A stretch of DNA of 40,385 bases, taken from NCBI GenBank assembly GCA_905205195.1, contig CAJLCS010000010.1:1-40385 (forward strand), given 5' to 3'. The stretch is from an uncultured Eubacteriales bacterium. GTDB taxonomy: Bacteria > Bacillota > Clostridia > Oscillospirales > Oscillospiraceae. Under the pieces are notes generated by a model. The model was not told the DNA's origin. It did no database searches and was given only the letters and a program-made list of their open reading frames with translations. The position numbers and the translations under genes are program-made. Shown one piece after another: positions 7,889 through 15,353 of this stretch (the stretch's first letter is position 1; each line of letters starts with the position of its first letter).

Positions 7889-7961
7889 CGGTTTTGTGCT
7901 ATCCTATCCCTGTCCGTGTATCGCTTTGACCGGACTGTGATAGAAAAAGGAGGAAATCGGT

Positions 7962-9281
7962 TTGATTGCGGCTTTGATTGTGTTTGCCATCGTGTACATT
8001 CTGATGCTGTGCCTGCCCCGTTTCCGGCCCTGGGTGGCCCTGGGCGGTGCGGCGGTGCTGCTGATTCTGGGACGTTGCGGCGTGTTTCCCTTTACGCTTG
8101 CGGCGGCGCTGGGGGCGGTGGATTTCAACGTGCTTCTGATGATTGCGGGGACCATGGGCCTTGTGACGCTGTTCATCGAGAGCAAAATGCCCGCCCGGCT
8201 GGCGGAGGTGCTGATTGTCCGGGTGCCCAACGTCAAATGGGCGGTGTCGGTGCTGGCGCTGTTTGCCGGTGTCATCAGCGCCTTTGTGGACAATGTGGCC
8301 ACGGTGCTGATGGTGGCCCCGGTGGGGCTGGCCATTTCCCGGAAGCTGAAAATTTCCCCGGTGCCGGTGCTGATTGCCATTGCCGTGTCCTCCAACTTGC
8401 AGGGCGCGGCCACCATGGTGGGGGATACCACCAGTATGCTGCTGGGCAGCTTCGCCGGGATGAATTTCCTGGACTTTTTCTGGATGATGGGAAAGCCCGG
8501 CATTTTCTGGGGCGTGGAGCTGGGGGCGCTGGCGTCGCTGCTGGTGCTGCTGTGGCTGTTCCGGAAGGACCGGCAGCCGGTGTCGGCGGCGGTGGAGACC
8601 CGGGTGACGGATTATTTCCCCACTGGCCTGCTGCTGGCCACGGTGGGGCTGCTGATTGTGGCGTCGTTTCTGTCCCGGCCGGAGAACCCCGCAGCGGCGT
8701 GGTTTTATGACAACCGCAGCGGCCTGATCTGCGGCGTGCTGTGCCTGGTCGGGATGGCCCGGCAGTGTGCCCGGGCCAAGTCCGGCGGTCCGGCCCGGCA
8801 GGTCCTCCGGGAGCTGGACTGGGAGACGCTGCTGCTGCTGTTCGGCCTGTTTATGGTCATCGAGGGCATCAAGGCGGCAGGGGTCATCGACGCGGCGGCG
8901 GCGCTGTTTTACCGCATCGCCGGGGATAATCCCTTCCGACTGTATACGCTGCTGGTGTTCGTGTCGGTGGCGCTGTCGGCCTTTATCGACAACATTCCCT
9001 ATGTGGCCACCATGCTGCCGGTGGTGCAGGGCATCGCGGCGCTGATGAACGGCGGCGCCGGGGCGGAGCCGTATGTGTTCTATTTCGGCCTGCTCACCGG
9101 CGCGACGCTGGGCGGCAACCTGACCCCCATCGGCGCTTCGGCCAACATCGCCGCCATCGGCATTCTGCGGAAAAACGGCGAAAAGGTGGGCCTGTGGGAC
9201 TTCCTGCGGATCGGCGTGCCCTTCACCGCGGCGGCGGTGCTGACGGGCTACGTCTTCATCTGGCTGACCTGGGGCATCTGA
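7962..9281 (+). CDS. SLC13/ArsB-NhaD superfamily permease
   Basis: A 439-residue polytopic membrane protein of the ion-transporter superfamily that includes CitMHS, ArsB and NhaD (PF03600). Two repeated halves are visible, each with a discontinuous helix signature: FVDNVATVLMVAP in the N-terminal half and FIDNIPYVATMLP in the C-terminal half, plus GGNLTPIGASANI near the end. The start is TTG at 7962, supported by AAGGAGG eight bases upstream; no better ATG exists. It lies 73 bases after the TIM-barrel gene, so it could be the last gene of that operon or separate; a weak extended -10 (TGCTATCCT near 7897) is the only promoter hint. It may move dicarboxylates, sodium or an anion. It ends at a strong bidirectional terminator. 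Confidence 0.9.
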   Translation: MIAALIVFAIVYILMLCLPRFRPWVALGGAAVLLILGRCGVFPFTLAAALGAVDFNVLLMIAGTMGLVTLFIESKMPARLAEVLIVRVPNVKWAVSVLALFAGVISAFVDNVATVLMVAPVGLAISRKLKISPVPVLIAIAVSSNLQGAATMVGDTTSMLLGSFAGMNFLDFFWMMGKPGIFWGVELGALASLLVLLWLFRKDRQPVSAAVETRVTDYFPTGLLLATVGLLIVASFLSRPENPAAAWFYDNRSGLICGVLCLVGMARQCARAKSGGPARQVLRELDWETLLLLFGLFMVIEGIKAAGVIDAAAALFYRIAGDNPFRLYTLLVFVSVALSAFIDNIPYVATMLPVVQGIAALMNGGAGAEPYVFYFGLLTGATLGGNLTPIGASANIAAIGILRKNGEKVGLWDFLRIGVPFTAAAVLTGYVFIWLTWGI

Positions 9282-9283
9282 AA

Positions 9284-9328
9284 AGCAAAAACCCGGCGGC
9301 GTCTCGTTTTGAGACGCCGCCGATTTTT
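9284..9328. terminator. Bidirectional terminator between convergent operons
   Basis: A perfect 12-bp stem, CGGCGGCGTCTC at 9294-9305 with GAGACGCCGCCG at 9311-9322, has A-rich sequence before it and five T after it. It serves the permease on + and the rqcP end of the long operon on -. Confidence 0.93.
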
Positions 9329-9332
9329 GCGT

Positions 9333-9581
9333 TTACGCGTTGGGGATTTCCCGATACATGGCGGAGGCGTCGTCCTTCCGGACGGCCTCGGCCACCTGCA
9401 GCACCTCCACGGTCAGCGTGCGGGCGCCCATGGCCAGCTCCAGCCGGTCGCCGGGCTTGACCTCGTAGCTGGCCTTCACCACCCGGCCGTTGACGCTGAT
9501 GCGCCCGTTGTCGCAGGCCTCGTTGGCCACCGTCCGGCGCTTGATGAGCCGGGATACCTTCAGAAATTTGTCCAGCCGCAT
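9333..9581 (-). CDS. rqcP: S4-domain RNA-binding protein RqcP (YabO/Hsp15 family)
   Basis: An 82-residue protein that is essentially one S4 RNA-binding domain: MRLDKFLKVSRLIKRR at the start, then NGRISVNGR and VKPGD. In Bacillus the orthologue RqcP works with RqcH on stalled 50S subunits, helping poly-alanine tailing in ribosome quality control. The start follows GAGGA. It is the last gene of a long minus-strand operon, seven bases after the HU gene, and ends at the shared terminator. In Bacillus yabO is followed by the sporulation genes yabP and yabQ; they do not follow here. Confidence 0.93.
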   Translation of the reverse strand: MRLDKFLKVSRLIKRRTVANEACDNGRISVNGRVVKASYEVKPGDRLELAMGARTLTVEVLQVAEAVRKDDASAMYREIPNA

Positions 9582-9588
9582 GGTGTCC

Positions 9589-9864
9589 TCACTTCGCCAG
9601 CATGTCCTTCAGGACCTTGCTGGCCTTGAACACCGGCACCCGGGTGGCGGGGATGTCAATCGGCTCCTTGGTGTGGGGGTTGCGGCCCACCCGGGCCTGC
9701 CGCTCCTTGGCTTCAAAGATGCCGAAGCCGGACAGCTGGACCTTGTCGCCCTTTTCCAGCGCGGCGGAGATGGTGTCCAGCGCGGCGCTCAGCACCCGCT
9801 CGGCGTCCTTCTTGGAGACGCCGGAATGTTCGGCGGCGGCGGCGATCAGTTCGGTTTTGTTCAT
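9589..9864 (-). CDS. hup: HU family DNA-binding protein
   Basis: A 91-residue histone-like nucleoid protein that binds and bends DNA as a dimer. It shows the classic opening MNKTELI, the KDAERVL helix, the VQLSGFGIFE strand, the arm with GRNPHTKEPIDIPA containing the DNA-intercalating proline, and the terminal FKASKVLKDML. The start at 9864 is chosen because it matches the family and GAGGAA is seven bases upstream; a start eight codons earlier has no such support. It lies between a flippase gene and rqcP, a placement resembling the yabM-yabN-yabO region of Firmicutes. The short A/T-containing leader before it could also hold a promoter, but none is convincing. Confidence 0.96.
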   Translation of the reverse strand: MNKTELIAAAAEHSGVSKKDAERVLSAALDTISAALEKGDKVQLSGFGIFEAKERQARVGRNPHTKEPIDIPATRVPVFKASKVLKDMLAK

Positions 9865-9892
9865 GGTATGGTTCCTCATTTCTTTCAAATGT

Positions 9893-11479
9893 TTATTTCA
9901 GATGGAGCAGGTTGGCGATTTTGTCGCCCTTGGGCAGCAGCAGGCAGTCCCGGCGGGTAATGGACCGGCACAGCACCGCGCCCGCCGCATAAACCGCCGC
10001 GCCCACCAGCACCGGCAGCGCGCACAGCACCAGCCGGGAGGGGGTGATCTTGCCCAGAATGCCGTACACCAGCCACACGGCCACGCCCATCACCAGCGCA
10101 GGCAGCAGCGAGCGGAGGTAATTCTTCGTCAGCGCCGGGGGGCGGCGCACCACATGGCACAGCACCGTCAGATTCAGTATGCTGATGAGCAGGTAGCAGA
10201 CAATCGCGCCGATGGGGGCGCCCAGCAGGCCGACGGAGGGGATGCCCGTGAGCACATACACCACGATCAGCCGCACCAGACCGGAGAGAATCATGTTGAT
10301 GACCGACAGCGTGGCCAGATTATGGGCCTGCAGGATGGCGGTGGTGAGCTGCACCACGGCGTACATCAGGATGCTGACGCCCTGCAGCGCCATCAGCGAG
10401 GTGGCAAGGTCCAGCTTTTCGCCGGTGTAGCCGCCCAGCAGCGCCGTCACCGGCCGGGCCAGCACAAGCAGGCCCACGGCACAGGGCATGGCGATCAGGC
10501 CCGTGATCCGGGCGGAGGATTCCTCCATGGCCCGGGCGGCTTTGAACTTATGCAGCGTCAGGTTCGACGTGACGGCGGGGATGATGCTGATGGTAATGGG
10601 CACGATGAAGGCGCAGGGCATATTGAAAATGGTCTGCGTCATGTTGTAAATGCCCTTCATCACGTCGGCCTGGGTCTGGGTGTAGGTGCCCAGCAGCTGG
10701 CGCATATAGAGCTTGGCCTCCAGCACGGACAGCAGCTGCAATCCTGCGGAGCCGATGGTAATGGGGATGGCAATGGCCATCAGCCCCCTGGCTGTTTTGG
10801 AAAAGCTGTCCGGCGCTTCGTTGGACTGGGGCAGACGCCGGTAGGCCCCCCGGAATTTGCCCCCCAGATAGAACGAGGAAATCACGCAGCTGACCGTCAC
10901 GCCCAGAATGGCGCCGCCGGCGGCGTAGGCCACGTTGTTCGTGAGCTTCAGCAGCACAATGGCGGCGGCAATGCCGACAATCAGCTTGAAGAAGGCCTCC
11001 AGCACCTGACTGACGGAGGTGGGGATCATGTTCTCCAGCCCCTGGAAGTAGCCCCGGTAGGCGGAAATCAGGCAGGACAGGAAGCAGCAGGGGCCGAGAC
11101 AGCCGATGGCGAACCAGGCGTTGGGCTGCTCCTGAAAGGCGGCCAGCTGCTTGCAGAAAAGCATCATCAGCAGCGTGCCCACGGCGCCCAGCGCCAGAAA
11201 CAGCGTCTGGGACACCCGGTAAATCTGCCGCACCTGCTGATAGCGGCCCAGCGAATTGGCGGCGCTGAGCATCCGGCTCATGGCCACCGGCAGACCGGCG
11301 GAGGATATCAGCAGCAGGACGGAATAAATGTCGTAGGCGGTGTAGAAATAGCCGAAGCCCTGCTCGCCGATGATGGCGTTGAGGGGGATTTTATACAGTG
11401 CGCCGATGACCTTGACAATGGCGGTGGCGATGGCCAGCAGCGCTGCGCCGTGAAGGAAATTCTGCTTTTTTTCGGCCAT
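9893..11479 (-). CDS. Polysaccharide/lipid flippase-like protein (SpoVB/YabM, MOP superfamily)
   Basis: A 528-residue membrane protein with about 12-14 hydrophobic helices, of the MOP (MATE/MurJ/SpoVB) superfamily. The N-terminal segment, with LYKIPLNAIIGEQGFGYF and the GLPVAMSRM helix, is typical of the SpoVB/YabM branch. SpoVB-like proteins are implicated in moving lipid-linked cell-wall precursors or polysaccharides. The start follows GGAGG, and the gene begins two bases after the amidohydrolase stop. Its neighbours HU and RqcP match the Bacillus yabM-yabO order, so YabM is the likeliest counterpart, with substrate unknown. Confidence 0.9.
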   Translation of the reverse strand: MAEKKQNFLHGAALLAIATAIVKVIGALYKIPLNAIIGEQGFGYFYTAYDIYSVLLLISSAGLPVAMSRMLSAANSLGRYQQVRQIYRVSQTLFLALGAVGTLLMMLFCKQLAAFQEQPNAWFAIGCLGPCCFLSCLISAYRGYFQGLENMIPTSVSQVLEAFFKLIVGIAAAIVLLKLTNNVAYAAGGAILGVTVSCVISSFYLGGKFRGAYRRLPQSNEAPDSFSKTARGLMAIAIPITIGSAGLQLLSVLEAKLYMRQLLGTYTQTQADVMKGIYNMTQTIFNMPCAFIVPITISIIPAVTSNLTLHKFKAARAMEESSARITGLIAMPCAVGLLVLARPVTALLGGYTGEKLDLATSLMALQGVSILMYAVVQLTTAILQAHNLATLSVINMILSGLVRLIVVYVLTGIPSVGLLGAPIGAIVCYLLISILNLTVLCHVVRRPPALTKNYLRSLLPALVMGVAVWLVYGILGKITPSRLVLCALPVLVGAAVYAAGAVLCRSITRRDCLLLPKGDKIANLLHLK

Positions 11480-11481
11480 GG

Positions 11482-12807
11482 TTACGCCTCCTTCGGACCG
11501 TCGTCAAACAGGCGGGGAATGGCATACTCCGTCAGCTCCTGCATGACGGCGTTCAGGTCGATGGTGGGGAATTTGCCGTTCTGATAGAGAATTTTTCCCC
11601 GGACCATGGTCATGGCCACGTCGCCGCCCTTGGCGCTGAACACCAGACCGTTGAGCACGTTGTGGCAGGGAATCAGGTGGGGGGCGGAGAAGTCCAGCAG
11701 GGCGATGTCGGCGTCCATGCCGACCTTCAGCATCCCGCATTCGGCCTCCCGGCCCTGGGCGCGGGCGCCGCAGGCGGTGGCCATCATCAGCACGGCAGAG
11801 CTGGGCAGCGCCGCCGCATCGCCGGAGGCGGCCCGGGCGGACATGGCCGCGCCCCGCATGACCTCAAACAGGTCCAGATTGCCGCATTCAATGGCGCCGC
11901 CGGTACCCAGCGCCACGTTCATCCCGTCTTTCACGCAGTCGAGAATCGGCGTGGCGAGCAGGCCCGCCTTGGCGGCGGTCAGGGGTGTGGCCACGGCGGT
12001 GACCTTCTTTTTCCCCAGCAGCTTCCGCTCCTCCGGCGTCAGGAAGGTACACCCGGCGGCGGTGGCGGGAACGGCGAACAGCCGGTGGCAGTCCAGCAGC
12101 GCCCCGGGGCCCATACCGGTCCGGTCCAGACAGGAATCAACCTCGCTTTGGGTTTCCGCCAGATGCAGCTGCATTCCCAGATGCTGCTCGGCGGCGTAGC
12201 CCGCCAGCCCCTCCCACAGGGGATAGTTGCTGGTGTATTCGGCGTAGATGCCGGCGTCGATTCGGATCCGCCCGCCGTCGTAGCCGTTCCAGCGCTCCGT
12301 GACCCGGCGCACCTCCCGGCACTGCTCGTCGGTTTCAAAGTCGAATTCCTCGCAGGGGTCCAGAAAGCGGTAGGCCGACAGGGCCAGATTGGCCTTGATG
12401 CCGGACTGGGCCACGGCCTCGGCGGTGGCGTCCGGATAGTAATACAGGTCGGAGACGGAGGTGACGCCGAAGCGCAGGCACTCGGCAATGGCCAGCAGCG
12501 CCGCCGCCCTGGCGGAGCGGGCGTCCATTTTGTCCTCCTTCTGCAGCTGGGCGTTCAGGGCGTCCCGGCCCGTCAGATCGTCTAAGTAATCCCGCAGCAC
12601 GGCGGTGGCCAGATGGGTGTGGCAGTTGATCAGCCCCGGCATGGCCACCATGCCCGTGCCGTCCACGATGGCGGCGGGGGCCGCCTTGGGGGGAACGGAG
12701 TCCAGATAGGTGATTTTTCCGTTTTCGATGCCGAGGTAGCTGCCGAACAGCACCTGCATCCGTTCGTTCATGGTCACAACGGTGACGTTGGAGATTAAAG
12801 TGTCCAC
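11482..12807 (-). CDS. Amidohydrolase, MtaD/SAH-deaminase-like, with lost catalytic residues
   Basis: A 441-residue member of the amidohydrolase superfamily, closest in layout to 5'-methylthioadenosine/S-adenosylhomocysteine deaminases (TrzA/AtzA-like). The N-terminal metal pair is present, NCHTHLA with His63 and His65, and so is HLAETQSE with His215 and Glu218. However, the usual catalytic His of the AHCVHL motif is Gly252 (AAGCTFL), the His of the following HNP motif is Ala273, and the metal-binding Asp of GTDGAAS is Gly303 (GTGGAIE). These are at the key positions of the family. The frame is intact and full length. It starts with GTG at 12807 after AAAGGAG and overlaps hemZ by 13 bases. 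It may be an inactive regulatory homologue, or an enzyme with altered chemistry. Confidence 0.88.
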   Translation of the reverse strand: MDTLISNVTVVTMNERMQVLFGSYLGIENGKITYLDSVPPKAAPAAIVDGTGMVAMPGLINCHTHLATAVLRDYLDDLTGRDALNAQLQKEDKMDARSARAAALLAIAECLRFGVTSVSDLYYYPDATAEAVAQSGIKANLALSAYRFLDPCEEFDFETDEQCREVRRVTERWNGYDGGRIRIDAGIYAEYTSNYPLWEGLAGYAAEQHLGMQLHLAETQSEVDSCLDRTGMGPGALLDCHRLFAVPATAAGCTFLTPEERKLLGKKKVTAVATPLTAAKAGLLATPILDCVKDGMNVALGTGGAIECGNLDLFEVMRGAAMSARAASGDAAALPSSAVLMMATACGARAQGREAECGMLKVGMDADIALLDFSAPHLIPCHNVLNGLVFSAKGGDVAMTMVRGKILYQNGKFPTIDLNAVMQELTEYAIPRLFDDGPKEA

Positions 12808-14243
12808 GCAGACGCTCCTTTCATCAGCGCAAACAGCTCCCGCTTCTGGGCGAGAACCGTGTCGAGCAGTTCGATGTACTGCTCCGGGAATTTGGGGTTA
12901 TGGAATCGCTCCAGCTTGCCGCCGGGCAGATTGACCTTGTTCATGCCGCCGCCGCCCAGAGACAGAATGGTGTGCAGCTCCTCCATCATGTAGATGTTGT
13001 ACAGGCAGTCCATGCCGTCCCGGCTCCAACCCACGTTTTCGAAGGAGCCGGACATATATTTCTGCCGGTAGAGGTAGTAGGGCTTGTAGCCCATAGCCCG
13101 GAGGGTCCGGCCGGTGTAGTCCACCATCTGGGCTACGTCCTCTGCCGCAGGCAGGTTCTCCCGATGCTCAAACAGGTCGGCCCCCTTTTTCAGGGCCAGC
13201 GTATGGACGGTGATGTTGGCCGGGCGCAGGGCGGCCACCGCATCCAGCGACCGGCGGAAGCCCTCCGGCGTATCGGCCGGGAGTCCGGCGATCAGGTCCA
13301 TGTTGATGGCGGAAAAACCGGCCTGCTCCGCCTGCCGGTAGGCCCGCAGCACGTCGGCCCCGGTGTGGGGGCGACCGCAGGCCCGCAGGACGGCGTCCTC
13401 CATGGTCTGGGGATTGATGCTCATCCGGTCGGCGCCGTGGTCATGGAGCACCCGGAGCTTTTCCTCGTCCAGCGTATCGGGACGGCCTCCTTCCACCGTC
13501 AGCTCCAGACAGTCGGACAGGTCAAAGGACGCTTTGGCCGCGTCCAGCAGCCGGGCCAGCTGGGCGGCCGACAGAGAGGTGGGGGTGCCGCCGCCGATAT
13601 AAAGGGTACGCACCCGGCGGCCGGAAGTTGCCAGCAGACGGCCGGTTTCCTCCATTTCCCGCAGCAGGGCGTCCAGATACGGCTCCAGCAGCTCCGTGCG
13701 CTTGCCGATGCTGCGGCTGACAAAGCTGCAATAGGCGCAGCGGGTGGGGCAGAAGGGAATGCCGATGTAAAGCGACAGATCCTCCGGCCGCAGCAGCCCG
13801 GCAGCCCGGACGGTGGAGGCGGAGCAGTCCAGCGCCAGCTTCCGCCGGTTCTCGGTGACGTAGTACACGTCCCGCAGCATCCGGTCGGCCTGCCGGGGGG
13901 TGCTGCCCTCCAGCAGGAGTTTGGTGGTGATTTTGGTGGGGCGGACCCCCGCCAGCGCCCCCCAGGGGGGCGGCGACGGCAGCAGCTGCACCGCCGCGGC
14001 GTAATAGCTCTGCTGTAAGATCCGGCGGCGGAGCCGGACGGTTTCGTCGGCAGTCCGCAGACGCCGGACGCCCCGGACGGTTCTGCCGTCCCGGGTGATG
14101 GTGGTGACGGCGGTGAGCCAGGCGGCGCTCCGGTGGAGGACGGACCGGGCGGTGCCGGTTTCCGGCCCTTCCGCCGGGAACAGCGCCAGCTGAAGCTGCT
14201 CCACAGCGTAGCGGTCGTCATGGCCGCGCAAGATCAGTTCCAT
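12795..14243 (-). CDS. hemZ: Radical SAM HemZ-like (coproporphyrinogen III dehydrogenase-like) protein
   Basis: A 482-residue radical SAM protein of the HemN/HemZ group. The [4Fe-4S] cluster motif CPTRCAYC lies about residue 170, following GIPF, and GGGTPTSL follows as the SAM-contact glycine motif. The C-terminal region with YNIYMMEE and LSLGGGGMNK resembles HemZ of Firmicutes. HemZ is linked to anaerobic oxidation of coproporphyrinogen III, but activity has been disputed for many homologues and no other haem genes are here. The start at 14243 follows AGGAGG and overlaps the metallo-hydrolase gene by 10 bases; longer frames upstream lie inside that gene. The order dtd-MBL-hemZ is common in Clostridia. 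Confidence 0.88.
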   Translation of the reverse strand: MELILRGHDDRYAVEQLQLALFPAEGPETGTARSVLHRSAAWLTAVTTITRDGRTVRGVRRLRTADETVRLRRRILQQSYYAAAVQLLPSPPPWGALAGVRPTKITTKLLLEGSTPRQADRMLRDVYYVTENRRKLALDCSASTVRAAGLLRPEDLSLYIGIPFCPTRCAYCSFVSRSIGKRTELLEPYLDALLREMEETGRLLATSGRRVRTLYIGGGTPTSLSAAQLARLLDAAKASFDLSDCLELTVEGGRPDTLDEEKLRVLHDHGADRMSINPQTMEDAVLRACGRPHTGADVLRAYRQAEQAGFSAINMDLIAGLPADTPEGFRRSLDAVAALRPANITVHTLALKKGADLFEHRENLPAAEDVAQMVDYTGRTLRAMGYKPYYLYRQKYMSGSFENVGWSRDGMDCLYNIYMMEELHTILSLGGGGMNKVNLPGGKLERFHNPKFPEQYIELLDTVLAQKRELFALMKGASAWTL

Positions 14244-14869
14244 GGCGTGGCCTCCTGCCGCAGATAGGGATTTTCCCGCCGCTCCCGGGCCAGTGCGGTT
14301 GTTTCGCCGTGGCCGGGATACACGTCGGCGTCGCCGGGGAGGGCGGCCAGCCGGGCAAGGGAGGCGCCCATCTGCTGGGGATCGCCGCCGGGCAGATCCG
14401 TGCGGCCACAGCTTCCGGCAAACAGCGTGTCGCCGGAAAACAGGGCGTTTTCCGCCCGATAGCATACGGACCCCGGCGTATGGCCCGGGGTGGCCAGCAC
14501 GGTGAACACCGTGCCGCCGGCGGTAATGGGCGTATCCTCCCGGCAGAAGCGCAGGCCGGGCAGCTGCCGCCCCGCCAGCGGATAAAACCGGGCGGTCAGC
14601 GGCGAGGAAGGCAGGTCCCAGTCGGCCCGGCTGATCCAGACGGGGCAGCCGGTTTCGTCGGCCAGCGCTTCTACGGCGCCCACATGGTCAAAATGGCCGT
14701 GGGTCAGCAGCACGGCGTCCACGGTCAGATTCCGGGCCTTCAGCGCCCGGAAAACGATTTCCGGCTGGTCACCCGGGTCGAGAATGCAGCAGCCGGTGCT
14801 GCCTTCGGCCCGGACCAGATAGCAGTTGGTCTGATAGGCGCCCAGCGCCAGCGTGTTCACAAGCAGCAT
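14234..14869 (-). CDS. MBL-fold metallo-hydrolase (glyoxalase II-like)
   Basis: A 211-residue cytoplasmic metallo-beta-lactamase-fold hydrolase. The di-metal motif THGHFDH is near residue 56, followed by single His in TPGHTPGS, the bridging Asp in FSGDTLF and a last His in YPGHGE, so the full ligand set for a glyoxalase II-like (YqgX) enzyme is present. Such enzymes hydrolyse thioesters or related bonds; the true substrate is not known. The start is two bases after the dtd stop, with GGAGGAG inside the end of dtd, so translation is probably coupled. Its own 3' end overlaps hemZ by 10 bases. Confidence 0.93.
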   Translation of the reverse strand: MLLVNTLALGAYQTNCYLVRAEGSTGCCILDPGDQPEIVFRALKARNLTVDAVLLTHGHFDHVGAVEALADETGCPVWISRADWDLPSSPLTARFYPLAGRQLPGLRFCREDTPITAGGTVFTVLATPGHTPGSVCYRAENALFSGDTLFAGSCGRTDLPGGDPQQMGASLARLAALPGDADVYPGHGETTALARERRENPYLRQEATPWN

Positions 14870-14871
14870 GG

Positions 14872-15339
14872 TCAGCTCCTCCGGGGGGTGTCCATCAGCT
14901 GGTCGGTGTCCAGAATCAGGGTCACCGGCCCGTCGTTGACGGACTCCACCTGCATATCGGCGCCGAACCGGCCGTGCTCCGGGGGATAGCCCAGCGCCCG
15001 GCAGTCCTCCAGAAAGCGCTCATACAGGGCGTTTCCAAGCCCCGGCTCTGCCGCGCCGGTAAAGCTGGGGCGGCGGCCCTTGCGGCAGCTGCCGTACAGG
15101 GTAAACTGGCTGACCACCAGCACCTGACCGCCGATCTGCTCCAGACCCAGATTCATTTTCCCGTTTTCGTCTTCAAAAATCCGAAGACTCAGGGCCTTTT
15201 CCGCCAGATAGCGGCATTTTTCCTCGTTATCCTCCGGGCCGACGCCCAGCAGAATCAGAAAACCCCGGCCGATGGCGCCGACGGTCTCGCCGTCGATGGA
15301 GACGCTGGCGCTGCGGACCCGTGTTAAAACAGCTCGCAT
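14872..15339 (-). CDS. dtd: D-aminoacyl-tRNA deacylase
   Basis: Removes D-amino acids wrongly attached to tRNA. The 155-residue product has the usual length. It begins MRAVLTRV, carries SQFTLYGSCRKGRRPSF in the middle, which matches the family active-site SQFTL block, and ends with NDGPVT, the Gly-cisPro motif that rejects L-aminoacyl substrates. The start is fixed by AAGGAGAG eight bases upstream; longer open frame upstream is inside rel. It sits 14 bases after rel, the standard rel-dtd order of Firmicutes. Confidence 0.97.
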   Translation of the reverse strand: MRAVLTRVRSASVSIDGETVGAIGRGFLILLGVGPEDNEEKCRYLAEKALSLRIFEDENGKMNLGLEQIGGQVLVVSQFTLYGSCRKGRRPSFTGAAEPGLGNALYERFLEDCRALGYPPEHGRFGADMQVESVNDGPVTLILDTDQLMDTPRRS

Positions 15340-15353
15340 GATGATTTCTCTCC

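Noticed and set aside
9602..11584. A 660-codon plus-strand frame opposite the flippase and hup genes
   Set aside because: Composition is rich in His, Gln, Gly and Ala with no domain, typical of an antisense shadow; the minus-strand genes have family motifs.
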